From positions 1-38,389 of the forward strand of contig CAJCJD010000030.1 in the NCBI GenBank assembly GCA_903970555.1: a DNA stretch of 38,389 nt. The letters run 5' to 3'. The stretch comes from Vulcanimicrobiota bacterium. Lineage in GTDB: Bacteria; Pseudomonadota; Gammaproteobacteria; Xanthomonadales; Rhodanobacteraceae. The position numbers and the translations under genes were made by a program. The notes below the pieces were generated by a model. The model did not search any database, was not told where the DNA came from, and worked only from the letters and a program-made list of their open reading frames with translations. Of the stretch, positions 7,879 to 16,997 are shown piece after piece; within the stretch, counting starts at the first letter, position 1, and every line of letters begins with the position of its first letter.

Positions 7879-8244
7879 ATGATCGAGATCAGCCTCGGCA
7901 AGCTGGTGTTGCTGGCGCTGGTCGCCCTGATCGTGCTCGGCCCGGAAAAGTTGCCGCAGGCCGCACGCACGGCAGGTGCCTTGGTGCGACGCCTGCGCTC
8001 CGGCTGGGATAGCGTACGCGCCGAAGTCGAGCGCGAGCTGGAGATCGAAGATCTCAAGCGCACCGCCCGCGAGGCCGCCGCAAGTGCCGAAGCGGCCCAA
8101 GCCGAAGTCAACAACGTGATGCGTCAGACGCGCGAACAGGTCGCGACCACCTCGGCCGAAGCGAAAGCCAACCTCGCCGACGTGCAGAAAGAAATCACAC
8201 AGGTCGATGCGCCGCCAAAGGAATCTTCGCATGGCAGCGTCTGA
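7879..8244 (+). CDS. tatB: Sec-independent protein translocase subunit TatB
   Basis: A 121-residue protein with the TatB N-terminus MIEISLGKLVLLALVALIVLG, the conserved LGPEKLPQAARTAG hinge (E23-KLP) and a long charged amphipathic helix. Its alanine/glutamate-rich C-terminal half is probably coiled coil. TatB with TatC forms the twin-arginine signal receptor. AGGA precedes the start. Its last 14 bases overlap tatC, consistent with coupled production of the receptor pair. Confidence 0.95.
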   Translation: MIEISLGKLVLLALVALIVLGPEKLPQAARTAGALVRRLRSGWDSVRAEVERELEIEDLKRTAREAAASAEAAQAEVNNVMRQTREQVATTSAEAKANLADVQKEITQVDAPPKESSHGSV

Positions 8245-8986
8245 GCCCGAGCTGGATCTGCAGCAGGGGCTGTTCTCGCACTTGCTTGAACTGCGCACTC
8301 GCCTGATCAAGGCGATTCTGGCTGTCGCGGTGGTGCTGGTGGTGCTGGTGCCGTTTGCCAATCGCCTCTACACCTTGCTGGCCGCGCCGCTGGTTTCGCG
8401 CTTGCCGCAGGGCGCGCATCTGATCGCAACGGAAGTCGCCAGCCCATTCGTTACGCCACTGAAACTGGCGTTCTACGCCGCGCTGTTTATCAGCATGCCG
8501 GTGATCCTTTATCAGTTGTGGGCGTTCGTCAGTCCCGGCTTGTACAAGCATGAAAAACGCCTGGCGCGCCCGTTGTTGATTGCCGCGTTGGTGCTGTTCT
8601 ATATCGGCTGCGCCTTCGCTTATTTCCTCGTGTTGCCGGCGGCGTTCCGCTTCCTCACGGCAGTGACACCGCAGGGTGTGGAGATGATGACGGACATCAC
8701 CCACTACCTCGATTTCGTCATGCTGATGTTTTTTGCCTTCGGCCTTTGTTTCGAAGTGCCGGTGGCGGTGGTGATTCTTGCAGCCGTCGGTATTGTCGAC
8801 TTGGACAAGCTGCGCAAGGGCCGTCGCTACGCCATGGTCGGCGCGTTCGCCATTGCCGCAGTGGTGACACCGCCTGACATTACATCGATGATCATGCTGG
8901 CCATTCCGATGTGCCTGCTCTACGAAATTGGCGTGCTCGCCGTGCGTTGGCTGTTGAAGCCGCGCCCCACCGACGCCACCACCTAG
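8231..8986 (+). CDS. tatC: Sec-independent protein translocase subunit TatC
   Basis: A 251-residue polytopic protein with the family N-terminal FSHLLELRTRLIKA motif and six hydrophobic segments. The first periplasmic loop contains SPFVTPLKLAFY, the loop before helix 3 reads YQLWAFVSPGLYKHEKR, and the late segment has ITPPD-like VVTPPDITSMIMLAIPMCLLYE. TatC binds twin-arginine signal peptides at its N-terminal and first cytoplasmic loop. The start chosen (MAASEPEL) lies inside tatB. The next gene begins only three bases after its stop. Confidence 0.96.
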   Translation: MAASEPELDLQQGLFSHLLELRTRLIKAILAVAVVLVVLVPFANRLYTLLAAPLVSRLPQGAHLIATEVASPFVTPLKLAFYAALFISMPVILYQLWAFVSPGLYKHEKRLARPLLIAALVLFYIGCAFAYFLVLPAAFRFLTAVTPQGVEMMTDITHYLDFVMLMFFAFGLCFEVPVAVVILAAVGIVDLDKLRKGRRYAMVGAFAIAAVVTPPDITSMIMLAIPMCLLYEIGVLAVRWLLKPRPTDATT

Positions 8987-8989
8987 CTC

Positions 8990-10195
8990 ATGAATCCCTC
9001 CAAGACTTCACGCCTGCCCGAGCCCGCTGCGGACGAGCGGGCTCACTCCGACCGTTTGCTCCAGCATTTGCGCGAACAGATCGCTGCACGCGGCCCGATG
9101 CCGTTTTCGCAATACATGGAGCGTTGTCTCTACGCACCGGGGCTGGGTTACTACAGCGCGGGCAAGACCAAGTTCGGTGAGGCGGGGGATTTTGTCACCG
9201 CGCCTGAATTAGGCGATCTGTTCGCACGCTGCATTGCTCAACTGATGCAGCCTGTGTTCGCGGTATTGGGCGACGAAGCAGACTTCCTTGAACTTGGCGG
9301 CGGCAGCGGCGCCTTTGCCGAAGCAGTTCTGTTGGCCTTGATCGCTGGAGGCGTGTTGCCGCGCCGCTATTTGATTCTGGAGCCAAGCGCTGACTTGCGC
9401 GAACGTCAGCGTGAGCGCCTTTCTGCCGCGTTGCCTGCGGATGTGTTCGCGCGCGTCGCATGGATCGATCGTCCGCCCGAAGAAAGCTGGCGCGGCGTTC
9501 TGTTTGCCAATGAAGTGATCGATGCGTTGCCGACCACGCGATTCATGATGCGACATGGCGAGGTCTACGAAGAACACATCGCACTCGATGGCGATGGGCG
9601 CCTGTTGCGCGTGGATCGTCCTGCCGATGCGCTAGTTGCGGGCGCGGTAAGACATGTCGAACGCGATCTCGGCCGCGAATTCGACGATGGCTATCGTTCG
9701 GAAATCCTGCCGCAGCTGCCGTATTGGATTCAGGCCATCGCCGGCTCGCTTGAAGTCGGCCTGATGCTTTTCATCGACTACGGTTACGTGCGTCGCGAGT
9801 TCTACTTGCCCGAGCGGCAAGATGGCACGCTGATGGCGCACTATCGTCACCGTGCGCATAGCGATCCGCTGTATTTGCCCGGTCTCAACGATCTCACCGC
9901 GTCGGTGGATTTCACCGCGCTGGCTGAAGCGGGCAATAGTGCCGGTTTTGGTGTGGCCGCCTATGTGCCGCAAGCGCAGTTTCTGATTGCGGCCGGCTTG
10001 CAACAGGTGTTTGAGCAGGCTTACGAACATGCTGCGGACGATGTTGTTCGTTATGATCTCGCCCAGCAAGTAAAGAAACTTACGCTGCCCGATCAAATGG
10101 GTGAGCGATTCCAGGCGATGCTGTTCGCGCGCGGAATGCCTGCGCTGCCCGTGCCCGAAGCATTGCTCGATGCCGATCAGGGCGAGCGGCTGTAA
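8990..10195 (+). CDS. SAM-dependent methyltransferase, MidA/NDUFAF7 family
   Basis: A 401-residue member of the DUF185/MidA family. Landmarks are the N-terminal GPMPFSQYMERCLYAPGLGYY, GDFVTAPELGDLFAR (66-80), the SAM-binding ELGGGSGAFAE (101-111) and FANEVIDALP. In mitochondria the homologue NDUFAF7 dimethylates an arginine of complex I subunit NDUFS2; the bacterial substrate is not established. It is the last gene of the tat operon by spacing (three bases). An NDUFA9-like protein is encoded 3.6 kb away, but no complex I genes are in view. Confidence 0.9.
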   Translation: MNPSKTSRLPEPAADERAHSDRLLQHLREQIAARGPMPFSQYMERCLYAPGLGYYSAGKTKFGEAGDFVTAPELGDLFARCIAQLMQPVFAVLGDEADFLELGGGSGAFAEAVLLALIAGGVLPRRYLILEPSADLRERQRERLSAALPADVFARVAWIDRPPEESWRGVLFANEVIDALPTTRFMMRHGEVYEEHIALDGDGRLLRVDRPADALVAGAVRHVERDLGREFDDGYRSEILPQLPYWIQAIAGSLEVGLMLFIDYGYVRREFYLPERQDGTLMAHYRHRAHSDPLYLPGLNDLTASVDFTALAEAGNSAGFGVAAYVPQAQFLIAAGLQQVFEQAYEHAADDVVRYDLAQQVKKLTLPDQMGERFQAMLFARGMPALPVPEALLDADQGERL

Positions 10196-10229
10196 CATCG
10201 CCTTCGTTCGTCAAATCACGATGGATGTC

Positions 10230-10259
10230 GTGCCCTCTCTGCAATGCGCGAGAGGGCAC
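10230..10259. terminator. Stem-loop between convergent genes
   Basis: GTGCCCTCTC (10230-10239) and GAGAGGGCAC (10250-10259) form a perfect 10-bp stem around a 10-base loop, in the 79-base gap between the convergent MidA and phosphoglycerol-transferase genes. Position and stability suggest a bidirectional terminator. No T-run follows on either strand, so an intrinsic mechanism is not certain. Confidence 0.5.
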
Positions 10260-10274
10260 AGGCATCGATGTCGA

Positions 10275-12464
10275 CTAATGGGCCGCTGAGGTGCTGCTTG
10301 CAGCGGCTGGCGCAGGTGCCGAGCTGGCCGGCGCGGGTAATGACGCAACCGGCGTTGCATCCGAATCCTTGCGCGCTAGCAGGCCATGTTTGAACAAGTA
10401 GGCGGCGACTTGGTAATCCGCCGTCGCATCGTCGATGTCGTTCTGATCGACCGTCTTCACCGGCGTGGCGTCGCCGGTCTCGAAGTCGGGAACCACCTGC
10501 TCGGTCTTGCGCTGCGGCTCAAGAATGCTCAGGAGTTTGCCGTGCAGATAGCCGAGCTTTTCATACGTGGCAGGGAATGCGCGTTCCTGGTTCGGTGCGA
10601 TCTGGAAAACGTCGTAACCGAAGAAGCGGCTGCGGTAGCTGAAATTGAGCAGCCCCAGCAGAGTGGTCGGGATATCGACCTGTCCCATTTGCTGCTCCAC
10701 GCGTTGCGGTGCGAAGTGCTTAGGTGCATAGATCCACAGCGGAATGTGATAGCGATCGATCGGAACACTGCTGCGTCCTGCGCTCGATGCGCAGTGGTCG
10801 GCGGTGATCACGAACACCGTGTCATCGAAATACGGCTTCGATCGCGCGCGGTTGATGAAATCGACGATCGACCAGTCGGTATAGGCGATAGCGCCTTCAC
10901 GCGTGCCGTTTTTCTCCTTCACGCGCCCGGCAGGGAAGGTAAACGGACGATGGTTCGAGGTAGTCATGATATGCAGGAAGAACGGTTTACCCTGCGTGTG
11001 GATCGCGTCCATCTGGCTCAATGCGAGCGTATACAGGTCTTCGTCGGCCACACCCCACACGTTTTCGCCGTGGATCGGCATGCTCTTGGGAATCGAGCTG
11101 CGATCCACGATCTGATAGCCGTTGTGGGCGAAGTAATAGTTCATGTTGTCGAAGTAGCCGTAGCCACCGTAGACGAACTGCGAGACATAACCGTGCTGGT
11201 CGAAAATCTGGCCCAACGTCAGCATGTCTTCGTTGTGCGCTTGCTTGAGGATCGAGTCGCCCGGCGTCGGCGGTATCGACATCGACAGCGCCTCCAGCCC
11301 GCGCACGGTACGCGTGCCGTTGGCGTAGAGGTGATCGAAGAACATGCTTTGCCCGACCAGCGCATCGAGGTTAGGCGTGATGTCGCCGTGACTGGAGCCA
11401 AAGGCCTTGATGAAATCGGCAGAAAGGCTCTCCACGCTGATCAGCACTACGTTGAGATGTTTTTCCGGGCCGGGATGATGGATCTCGCGCGTGATGTCGT
11501 ACGGATCGTTGCTCACAAAGGTTGCATCGGGCGTCTTCAACTGCGCGCGGACACGCGCGAAGGCCTCGTCGTTCGGCAGTACGCGATAGAAACGATCGTA
11601 GTCCAGATGGCTGCTGCGAAAGGCCCCAAAGAATTGATAGATGCCATTGCCGGCCAGTTCGTTGACGTAGTTGTTCGAGGTTCGGTCCTTGGTCGATGTA
11701 TTCACCAGGAACAACGACGCCACGGTCAGCGCGAACCACACGGCAACCACTTTGCCGCGTTGTGCGAAACGCGTACTGCCGTCGCGCGTGCGCAAGGCGC
11801 GGCGTGACAGCAGCAGGATCACGATAGCGACAGCAGCCAACATCAGCAGCCAGCGCCCGATCGGGTACGACTCGCGGATGTTGTCCACCACTTCGGTGGT
11901 GTAGACCAAATAGTCCACCGCGATGAAGTTGAAGCGCACACCGAATTCGTCCCAGAACACCAGTTCGGCGGCAGCCACGAACAGCAGCCCAAACAGCATC
12001 AGCAGGCACAGCACATACAAGCCGCGCTGACCGCTGAGTGCGTTGTAGCAAAGCGCTGGCATCGGCAGAAAGAAAATGAATACCGCGATCACTGGCCACA
12101 CATCGTGTATCGCGGCGTGGATGGCGAGGTGCAAGGCCAATAGCGTGAGCGCGTAGAGCGCGGCGAGAACCACGATGTAGATCGCCCACTGTTTCGCCGT
12201 GACCACAAGCGGACGGCGCGAGGGCACGATCCACAGGAACAGCAGCAGCGGCCACGCCACGTAAAGCAGGGTGATCAGATCCGAGCACAACCCGACGCCG
12301 AAGGCATACAGCCAGTCCAGCGGATCGTGGGGAACACCTTTGCCGGTCATCACCAGCAGGGCGACGCGGGTGATGGCGCCCAGCACTACGTAGAAGATAC
12401 CCAGCCACCACAAAGGCCGGAAACGCTCGCGTAGCGAGGAACGAGGGGAAAACGTCAACGACAC
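10275..12464 (-). CDS. LTA synthase / OpgB-like phosphoglycerol transferase
   Basis: A 729-residue inner-membrane protein with about five N-terminal helices (near residues 17-40, 58-80, 93-117, 122-142, 149-171, plus 204-220 and 237-254) and a periplasmic sulfatase-fold domain from about 335. Metal/catalytic landmarks are VVLISVESLSAD (Glu345), NGTRTVRGLEAL with the probable nucleophile threonine (384 or 386) and the metal-binding TADHCASSAGR. Such enzymes transfer phosphoglycerol from lipid to glycan or polymer; in Gram-negatives the usual acceptor is osmoregulated periplasmic glucan. The start is GTG, with GGAG six bases upstream. The C-terminus ends in a low-complexity Ala/Pro/Ser tail. 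The acceptor here is unproved. Confidence 0.9.
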   Translation of the reverse strand: MSLTFSPRSSLRERFRPLWWLGIFYVVLGAITRVALLVMTGKGVPHDPLDWLYAFGVGLCSDLITLLYVAWPLLLFLWIVPSRRPLVVTAKQWAIYIVVLAALYALTLLALHLAIHAAIHDVWPVIAVFIFFLPMPALCYNALSGQRGLYVLCLLMLFGLLFVAAAELVFWDEFGVRFNFIAVDYLVYTTEVVDNIRESYPIGRWLLMLAAVAIVILLLSRRALRTRDGSTRFAQRGKVVAVWFALTVASLFLVNTSTKDRTSNNYVNELAGNGIYQFFGAFRSSHLDYDRFYRVLPNDEAFARVRAQLKTPDATFVSNDPYDITREIHHPGPEKHLNVVLISVESLSADFIKAFGSSHGDITPNLDALVGQSMFFDHLYANGTRTVRGLEALSMSIPPTPGDSILKQAHNEDMLTLGQIFDQHGYVSQFVYGGYGYFDNMNYYFAHNGYQIVDRSSIPKSMPIHGENVWGVADEDLYTLALSQMDAIHTQGKPFFLHIMTTSNHRPFTFPAGRVKEKNGTREGAIAYTDWSIVDFINRARSKPYFDDTVFVITADHCASSAGRSSVPIDRYHIPLWIYAPKHFAPQRVEQQMGQVDIPTTLLGLLNFSYRSRFFGYDVFQIAPNQERAFPATYEKLGYLHGKLLSILEPQRKTEQVVPDFETGDATPVKTVDQNDIDDATADYQVAAYLFKHGLLARKDSDATPVASLPAPASSAPAPAAASSTSAAH

Positions 12465-12519
12465 GGCATGCTCCGGTCTAGGGGCGATAAGGCGATCGGT
12501 GCTTTATACGCCGACTTGG

Positions 12520-13749
12520 CTAAGTGTTACAAAGTTTCATTTTGGCGATGGCCTCGATCCGGGCCTTCTCCATGGCCGCGCCGACCGCAGGACCTTGCAG
12601 GCCCGCAGCAACAAACGGCCCGGAAGTGACCGATGCAGCCGCATCCCGCGCCTGTCTCAGCCATGTGGCCTGCGGATAGTCGGCCTGCTCGTGGCCGAGG
12701 CGACCACGCTTGTCCGCCATGCAGGCGGTGAGGAAGGTGGTCAGCCGCTCCGGTCGGCGCAGGGCGTCTAGGGAAACCAGCAACTTCAGCACTGTCGAGG
12801 GCTTCAGCTCCAGGGCCCGGTGCGCGTTGAGATGCTCGCGGCAGACGAGCTCCGCCAGTTCGGCGTACTCAGTGGGCACCTTCAGGCGTGCCGCCAGCAC
12901 ACGCAGCGGTGCCACGCCACGGTGCTCGTGTCCCACGTGGCGAGGCAGTTCGTCTGTTGGTGTCAGGGCCTTGCCGAGATCGTGCGTCAGCGCGCAGAAA
13001 CCGACCAGGTCGTCGCCAGGCGCCAGACGCGCTGCCGCATCCAGCACCATTTCCAGATGCACGCCCGTGTCGATTTCAGGATGGAACTCCGCGCGTTGCG
13101 GCACGCCGTACAAGGCGTCGATTTCCGGAAACAGCACGGCCATCGCACCCGTGTCGCGCAGCAGGCGCAGGAACGCTGATGGTTGCGCCTCACCGAGTGC
13201 CTTGCGTGTTTCCGCCCATACGCGCTCTGGCACCAGATGGTCGATTTCGCCATCGCGCACCATCTGCCGCAACAGCGCCATCGTTTCGTCGGCTACGGCA
13301 AAACCGAGCGGTTCGAAGCGCGCGGCGAAGCGTGCGACGCGCAGCAAACGCACGGGGTCTTCGACGAACGCCGGCGAAACGTGCCGCAGCACGCGCTGCT
13401 CTAGATCGCCCATGCCGCCGTAGGGATCGACCAGGACGCCGTTTTCGTCCTCGGCAATGGCGTTGATGGTGAGGTCGCGTCGGGCGAGATCCTGCTCCAG
13501 CGTCACGCCCGGATCGGCATGAAAAGCGAAGCCGTGGTAGCCGTGTCCAATCTTGCGCTCGGTGCGTGCCAGCGCATATTCCTCGCCAGATGTTGGATGC
13601 AGAAAGACCGGAAAATCCTTGCCAACAGGCTTGTAGCCCAGCGCCAGCAATTCATCCGGGTGCGCGCCCACGACCACGTAATCGTGATCGACCACGGGTC
13701 GTCCCAGCCATTTGTCGCGGACAGCGCCGCCAACCAGATAGGTTCGCAT
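12520..13749 (-). CDS. cca: Multifunctional CCA-adding tRNA nucleotidyltransferase
   Basis: A 409-residue enzyme that adds or repairs the 3' CCA of tRNAs. The nucleotidyltransferase head is clear: GGAVRD (7-12), the metal-binding pair Asp21/Asp23 in [20 protein letters not shown] (90-100) and [15 protein letters not shown] (131-145). The C-terminal HD domain is also present (His232, His257-Asp258 in THDLGK), as in the E. coli type with phosphatase/phosphodiesterase activities. Length matches the bacterial class II enzymes with an HD domain. It lies 48 bases downstream of the NDUFA9-like gene on the same strand. Confidence 0.96.
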   Translation of the reverse strand: MRTYLVGGAVRDKWLGRPVVDHDYVVVGAHPDELLALGYKPVGKDFPVFLHPTSGEEYALARTERKIGHGYHGFAFHADPGVTLEQDLARRDLTINAIAEDENGVLVDPYGGMGDLEQRVLRHVSPAFVEDPVRLLRVARFAARFEPLGFAVADETMALLRQMVRDGEIDHLVPERVWAETRKALGEAQPSAFLRLLRDTGAMAVLFPEIDALYGVPQRAEFHPEIDTGVHLEMVLDAAARLAPGDDLVGFCALTHDLGKALTPTDELPRHVGHEHRGVAPLRVLAARLKVPTEYAELAELVCREHLNAHRALELKPSTVLKLLVSLDALRRPERLTTFLTACMADKRGRLGHEQADYPQATWLRQARDAAASVTSGPFVAAGLQGPAVGAAMEKARIEAIAKMKLCNT

Positions 13750-13797
13750 GCCCGCATTCTGCCACGCTGGGCTTATCGCACCCTTGCGGAGGTTAGT

Positions 13798-14742
13798 TCA
13801 GTGGTGGCGAAAGGCTTGTCGCGCCGCATCCAGTCGGCGCTGTCGCGTTGAACCGTGGACGAGATGCGGCAGCCATGGCGTAAAGGGCTGCGGCACGATG
13901 CCGAGTGCGGCATAGCCGTTTACCTCCCCCACGGAATCGGTCGCCAGGGAGCGGAAGTTATCCAGCGAGAACGGCTTGCCGGGCAGCATGCCGGCGACCT
14001 GGGCCTGCAGGCGACCTAGGCTGTCGTGCAGCGGAATGACGCGTGTGTGCAAGCCTGCGGCATCGCGAACCGCGCGAACGATCTCGCCCAGCGTCAACAC
14101 CTCAGGACCGTACAGCTCGAAACTGCGGCGCCGTGCGAGTTTGTCGTCAGCCACGCAACGCGCGATCGCCTCTGCCACGTCGCCCACGTAGGTAGGCGCC
14201 AGGCGCGAGGACGCGCGGGCAAGCGGAAGCACGGGCATCGTGCGCAGCAATTTTGCGAAGCGCGTGACCAGCCCATCGCCGTCGCCGAAAATCACGCTCG
14301 GCTGGTAGATCGTCCAATCCAGTGACGACGCCTTGATCGCTTTCTCCGCCTCGCCACGCGCTTTCAGATAATTCGAAAGACCCTGTCCGGCCTTGAGCGA
14401 GCTCATCAAGTGCAAGCGCTTGATGCCGGCGCTTTGGCAGGCATCGATCAATCGTCGCACCAGATCCACGTACACGCGTTGAAAGGTATGGCGACCTTGC
14501 GGGTTGAGAATGCCGATCAGATTGATCACGACATCGGCGCCTTCGATCTGCCGGCGCAATACGGCATCGTCGTAGACGTCCGCGCTGCGGATGACGACGT
14601 TTGGCATCACGGCCATCGTGCGCCGCGATTCGCGATTGCGAGAGAGCAGGGTAATGTGATGACCATCGGCAGCGAGACGGGGCACGAGATAGCGGCCGAC
14701 GAAACCGGTTCCGCCGAGTAGGACGATGCGCTGGATTGTCAT
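13798..14742 (-). CDS. NDUFA9-like NAD(P)-binding epimerase-family protein
   Basis: A 314-residue Rossmann protein of the atypical SDR class related to complex I subunit NDUFA9. It has the dinucleotide loop LLGGTGFVGRYL (8-19), VINLIGILN (about 92-100), a segment HLMSSLKAGQGLSNYLKARGEAEKAI with the K of the former YxxxK site, and the PSVIFGDGDGL motif common in this subfamily. AAGGA eight bases upstream supports the start. In bacteria these proteins may bind NADPH and quinone-linked or cofactor-biosynthetic partners; the reaction is unknown. It starts 16 bases after the slt stop, so the two are likely co-transcribed. Confidence 0.88.
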   Translation of the reverse strand: MTIQRIVLLGGTGFVGRYLVPRLAADGHHITLLSRNRESRRTMAVMPNVVIRSADVYDDAVLRRQIEGADVVINLIGILNPQGRHTFQRVYVDLVRRLIDACQSAGIKRLHLMSSLKAGQGLSNYLKARGEAEKAIKASSLDWTIYQPSVIFGDGDGLVTRFAKLLRTMPVLPLARASSRLAPTYVGDVAEAIARCVADDKLARRRSFELYGPEVLTLGEIVRAVRDAAGLHTRVIPLHDSLGRLQAQVAGMLPGKPFSLDNFRSLATDSVGEVNGYAALGIVPQPFTPWLPHLVHGSTRQRRLDAARQAFRHH

Positions 14743-14758
14743 GGCGAAAATCCTTAGT

Positions 14759-16828
14759 TCAACGAGCCTTGTCCGTGGCGGGTGCGCTGCTTGTCGAAGG
14801 TGCTGGGGCTGAACTGGCCGGGGCGGCTTCGGGCGGCGTCGCGCAGCTTATGTTTCTGCGCGAATCGTTTGCATCTGGACGGCTATATGGCTGTCCGATT
14901 GGTGTCATCCGCGTCGACATCGGCGCGGCCGTACCGTGCAGACGCCAATCATAGATCACGCTGTAGTACATCACACGCGCGACGTATTCGCGGGTTTCCT
15001 TGAAAGGCATCGTGGCGACGAACAGGTCCGGCGGCAGGGTGCCGCGCGCGTCCAGCCACTGGTTCACCCGACCCGCGCCGGCGTTGTAGGCGGCGCTGGC
15101 CAGCCATGGCGCGCCGTTGAAACGCCCTGCCATCTGCGCGAGATAGCGCGTGCCCAGTGCGATATTGACGGCAGGGTCGTACAGGCTGTTTCCGCCATTC
15201 CAGGGCAGCCCGTTGCGGCGCGCCACTTCGGCGGCTGTGTCGGGCACCAACTGCATCAGTCCGCGCGCATCGGCGCCCGATCGCGCATCGCTCATCCATG
15301 CGCTTTCCTGACGCAGGATGCCGTAGGCCCATGCGGGGTCGATCCCGGCTTCTTCGGCTTGTTGCACTACGCCATCCTGGCTGGCGAGCGGAAAGCGCAG
15401 CGTGTAATAGCCCAGGCCTTGTCCGTTGTTGAACGTGAAGATCGCGCGGTCGTACCAGCCGCGCTGGTCGGCGAGGTTCACCGCTTGCCGCAGGGTTTGC
15501 GCGTCGGCGTTGGCCAGCGCCTGCGTCCATTCGCGGCGTGCCGGTTTCAACATGTCGACGGCGAACAATTCGAACGCGCGTTGCATGCCGGGCATCGCCA
15601 GTACCGATTGTTCGCCTTGCGGATTGACGACCGGGTGCAGCACGCAGAGGGAATAGGACGTGCCTTGATGGTCCGCGGCCAGGTAGCCGAAGTAGCTCGA
15701 CTGCGCGGCGGCGGTGGCATAGGCGTGTTGCGCCTGGTCGGTTTGACCCAGTGCGCTTAGCGCGCGTGCGCGGAAGTAAAGCCATTCATCGTTTTGCTGC
15801 TGCGCGGGAGGCATCGCATCGATAGCCGCAAGCACGGCTTTCCAATCTTGCTCCGCCAAGGCCACGCGTACGCGCCATTCACGGCTGATGTCGGTCTGCG
15901 CGGTAGGCGGAAGATCAATCAACCGAGCCAGCGCATTGGGGTCGTAGTCGGTCGCGTGAAAGAGCGCCAGCGCGTTGAGTATGTTGTCGCGTTGCGTTGG
16001 AGCGAAATGAAACTGGTTCTGCAGGTTTTGCCACGCGGTGTCCGCGGTATCGGACTGGCGTCGCGCCAGGCGAACCAGGGCGAGCGTGGCCGCTTGTCGT
16101 GTCCGCGCTGTGTCTGGCCAGCTGGGGGCGGCGCGTACCGCGGCGGCTGGGTCGTTCAGCGCCAGCGCGAGGCGCTGCGCCGCCTTGGCGTCTTCGTCCG
16201 ACAGCCACGGCGACATAGACGAAATGGTACCGCCTTTGCCGGCATCGGCCGCCAGATCGATGCGCGCCCATATGCGTTCAGGCGTCAACAGGCCCTGGTC
16301 GTGCGCCGCCTGCAACACCGGATCGCAGGCGGATGGCAGGGTAGGTTCGGTCCAGAGCGCCGCGAGATCTTTGTCGAAATCGAGCGTGGTGCCGCCTTCC
16401 AGTCGACCTTGCAAGGCGTCGCAGGTCAGTGCGTCGCCGAGGCCGGGCTGGTACATCGCCTGGAAATTGCTCCAATCCTGGCGTCGCGCCAGTTCCTGCA
16501 GAAAATTGCGGCGCAGGTCGTCGGCGGGAATCAGGTCCGGATACTGCTTGAGATACGCCTCGACGACGGGCCGATCCACCAACTGGATGTCATGTTCCAG
16601 CGATGCCGCCTGCAGATAGGGATAGAGCGGATAGTTCTGCAGACTGCTGGCGAGTGCACGCCAGCTGTCGCCACCTTGGCTGGCGGCCGTGTAGGCTTGT
16701 TTGAAGGCAGCGCGTTGCGCCTCGAGGGTGGCGGTATCCGTCTGTGCCGAAGCCGGGCCGACCAGCATCCAGCTGATGAGCGCGATCAACAAACGGCGGC
16801 CTGGGCGCGGTGCGGCTTGCGGGGCCAT
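14759..16828 (-). CDS. slt: Soluble lytic murein transglycosylase (Slt70-like)
   Basis: A 689-residue periplasmic peptidoglycan lyase. A signal peptide (RRLLIALISWMLVGPASA) is followed by a long alpha-superhelical domain (U-shaped ring) and a C-terminal lysozyme-like domain. The catalytic Glu508 sits in GILRQESAW, followed by GARGLMQLVPDTA-type (ADARGLMQLVP), NIALGTRYLAQM and ASAAYNAGAGRVNQWL motifs. The start was chosen because AGGAG lies seven bases upstream; an upstream in-frame ATG lacks this. After the catalytic domain the C-terminus carries a Ser/Ala/Pro-rich tail. It is the first gene of a four-gene minus-strand run ending with the phosphoglycerol transferase. Confidence 0.95.
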   Translation of the reverse strand: MAPQAAPRPGRRLLIALISWMLVGPASAQTDTATLEAQRAAFKQAYTAASQGGDSWRALASSLQNYPLYPYLQAASLEHDIQLVDRPVVEAYLKQYPDLIPADDLRRNFLQELARRQDWSNFQAMYQPGLGDALTCDALQGRLEGGTTLDFDKDLAALWTEPTLPSACDPVLQAAHDQGLLTPERIWARIDLAADAGKGGTISSMSPWLSDEDAKAAQRLALALNDPAAAVRAAPSWPDTARTRQAATLALVRLARRQSDTADTAWQNLQNQFHFAPTQRDNILNALALFHATDYDPNALARLIDLPPTAQTDISREWRVRVALAEQDWKAVLAAIDAMPPAQQQNDEWLYFRARALSALGQTDQAQHAYATAAAQSSYFGYLAADHQGTSYSLCVLHPVVNPQGEQSVLAMPGMQRAFELFAVDMLKPARREWTQALANADAQTLRQAVNLADQRGWYDRAIFTFNNGQGLGYYTLRFPLASQDGVVQQAEEAGIDPAWAYGILRQESAWMSDARSGADARGLMQLVPDTAAEVARRNGLPWNGGNSLYDPAVNIALGTRYLAQMAGRFNGAPWLASAAYNAGAGRVNQWLDARGTLPPDLFVATMPFKETREYVARVMYYSVIYDWRLHGTAAPMSTRMTPIGQPYSRPDANDSRRNISCATPPEAAPASSAPAPSTSSAPATDKAR

Positions 16829-16997
16829 GAAAACTCCTGCTGGCAATCCGGGCAAAGTGTAATGGATGCTTGGTGGACGCCCTGAACGAGTCATAAGCTT
16901 TCCAACAGCGGTGTAGACGATGGGTGACCGTTTGTCGGATGTCCGCCACGGACAGGCTGCTAAGCTTGCGCGCTTCGATCGTGCTTACAGGACCCGC

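Noticed and set aside
10386..11807. 473-codon open frame on the plus strand
   Set aside because: It lies wholly antisense to the phosphoglycerol transferase, whose membrane helices and active-site motifs are clear. It is a shadow of high-GC codon use.
15794..16885. 363-codon open frame on the plus strand
   Set aside because: Antisense to slt, which has a signal peptide and catalytic motifs.
16932..16966. Promoter-like TTGTCG ... TAAGCT with a TGTCCG-CCA-CGGACA hairpin before the GH17 gene
   Set aside because: The spacing between the hexamers is 23 bases, too long for a sigma-70 promoter, and the hairpin alone is weak evidence.
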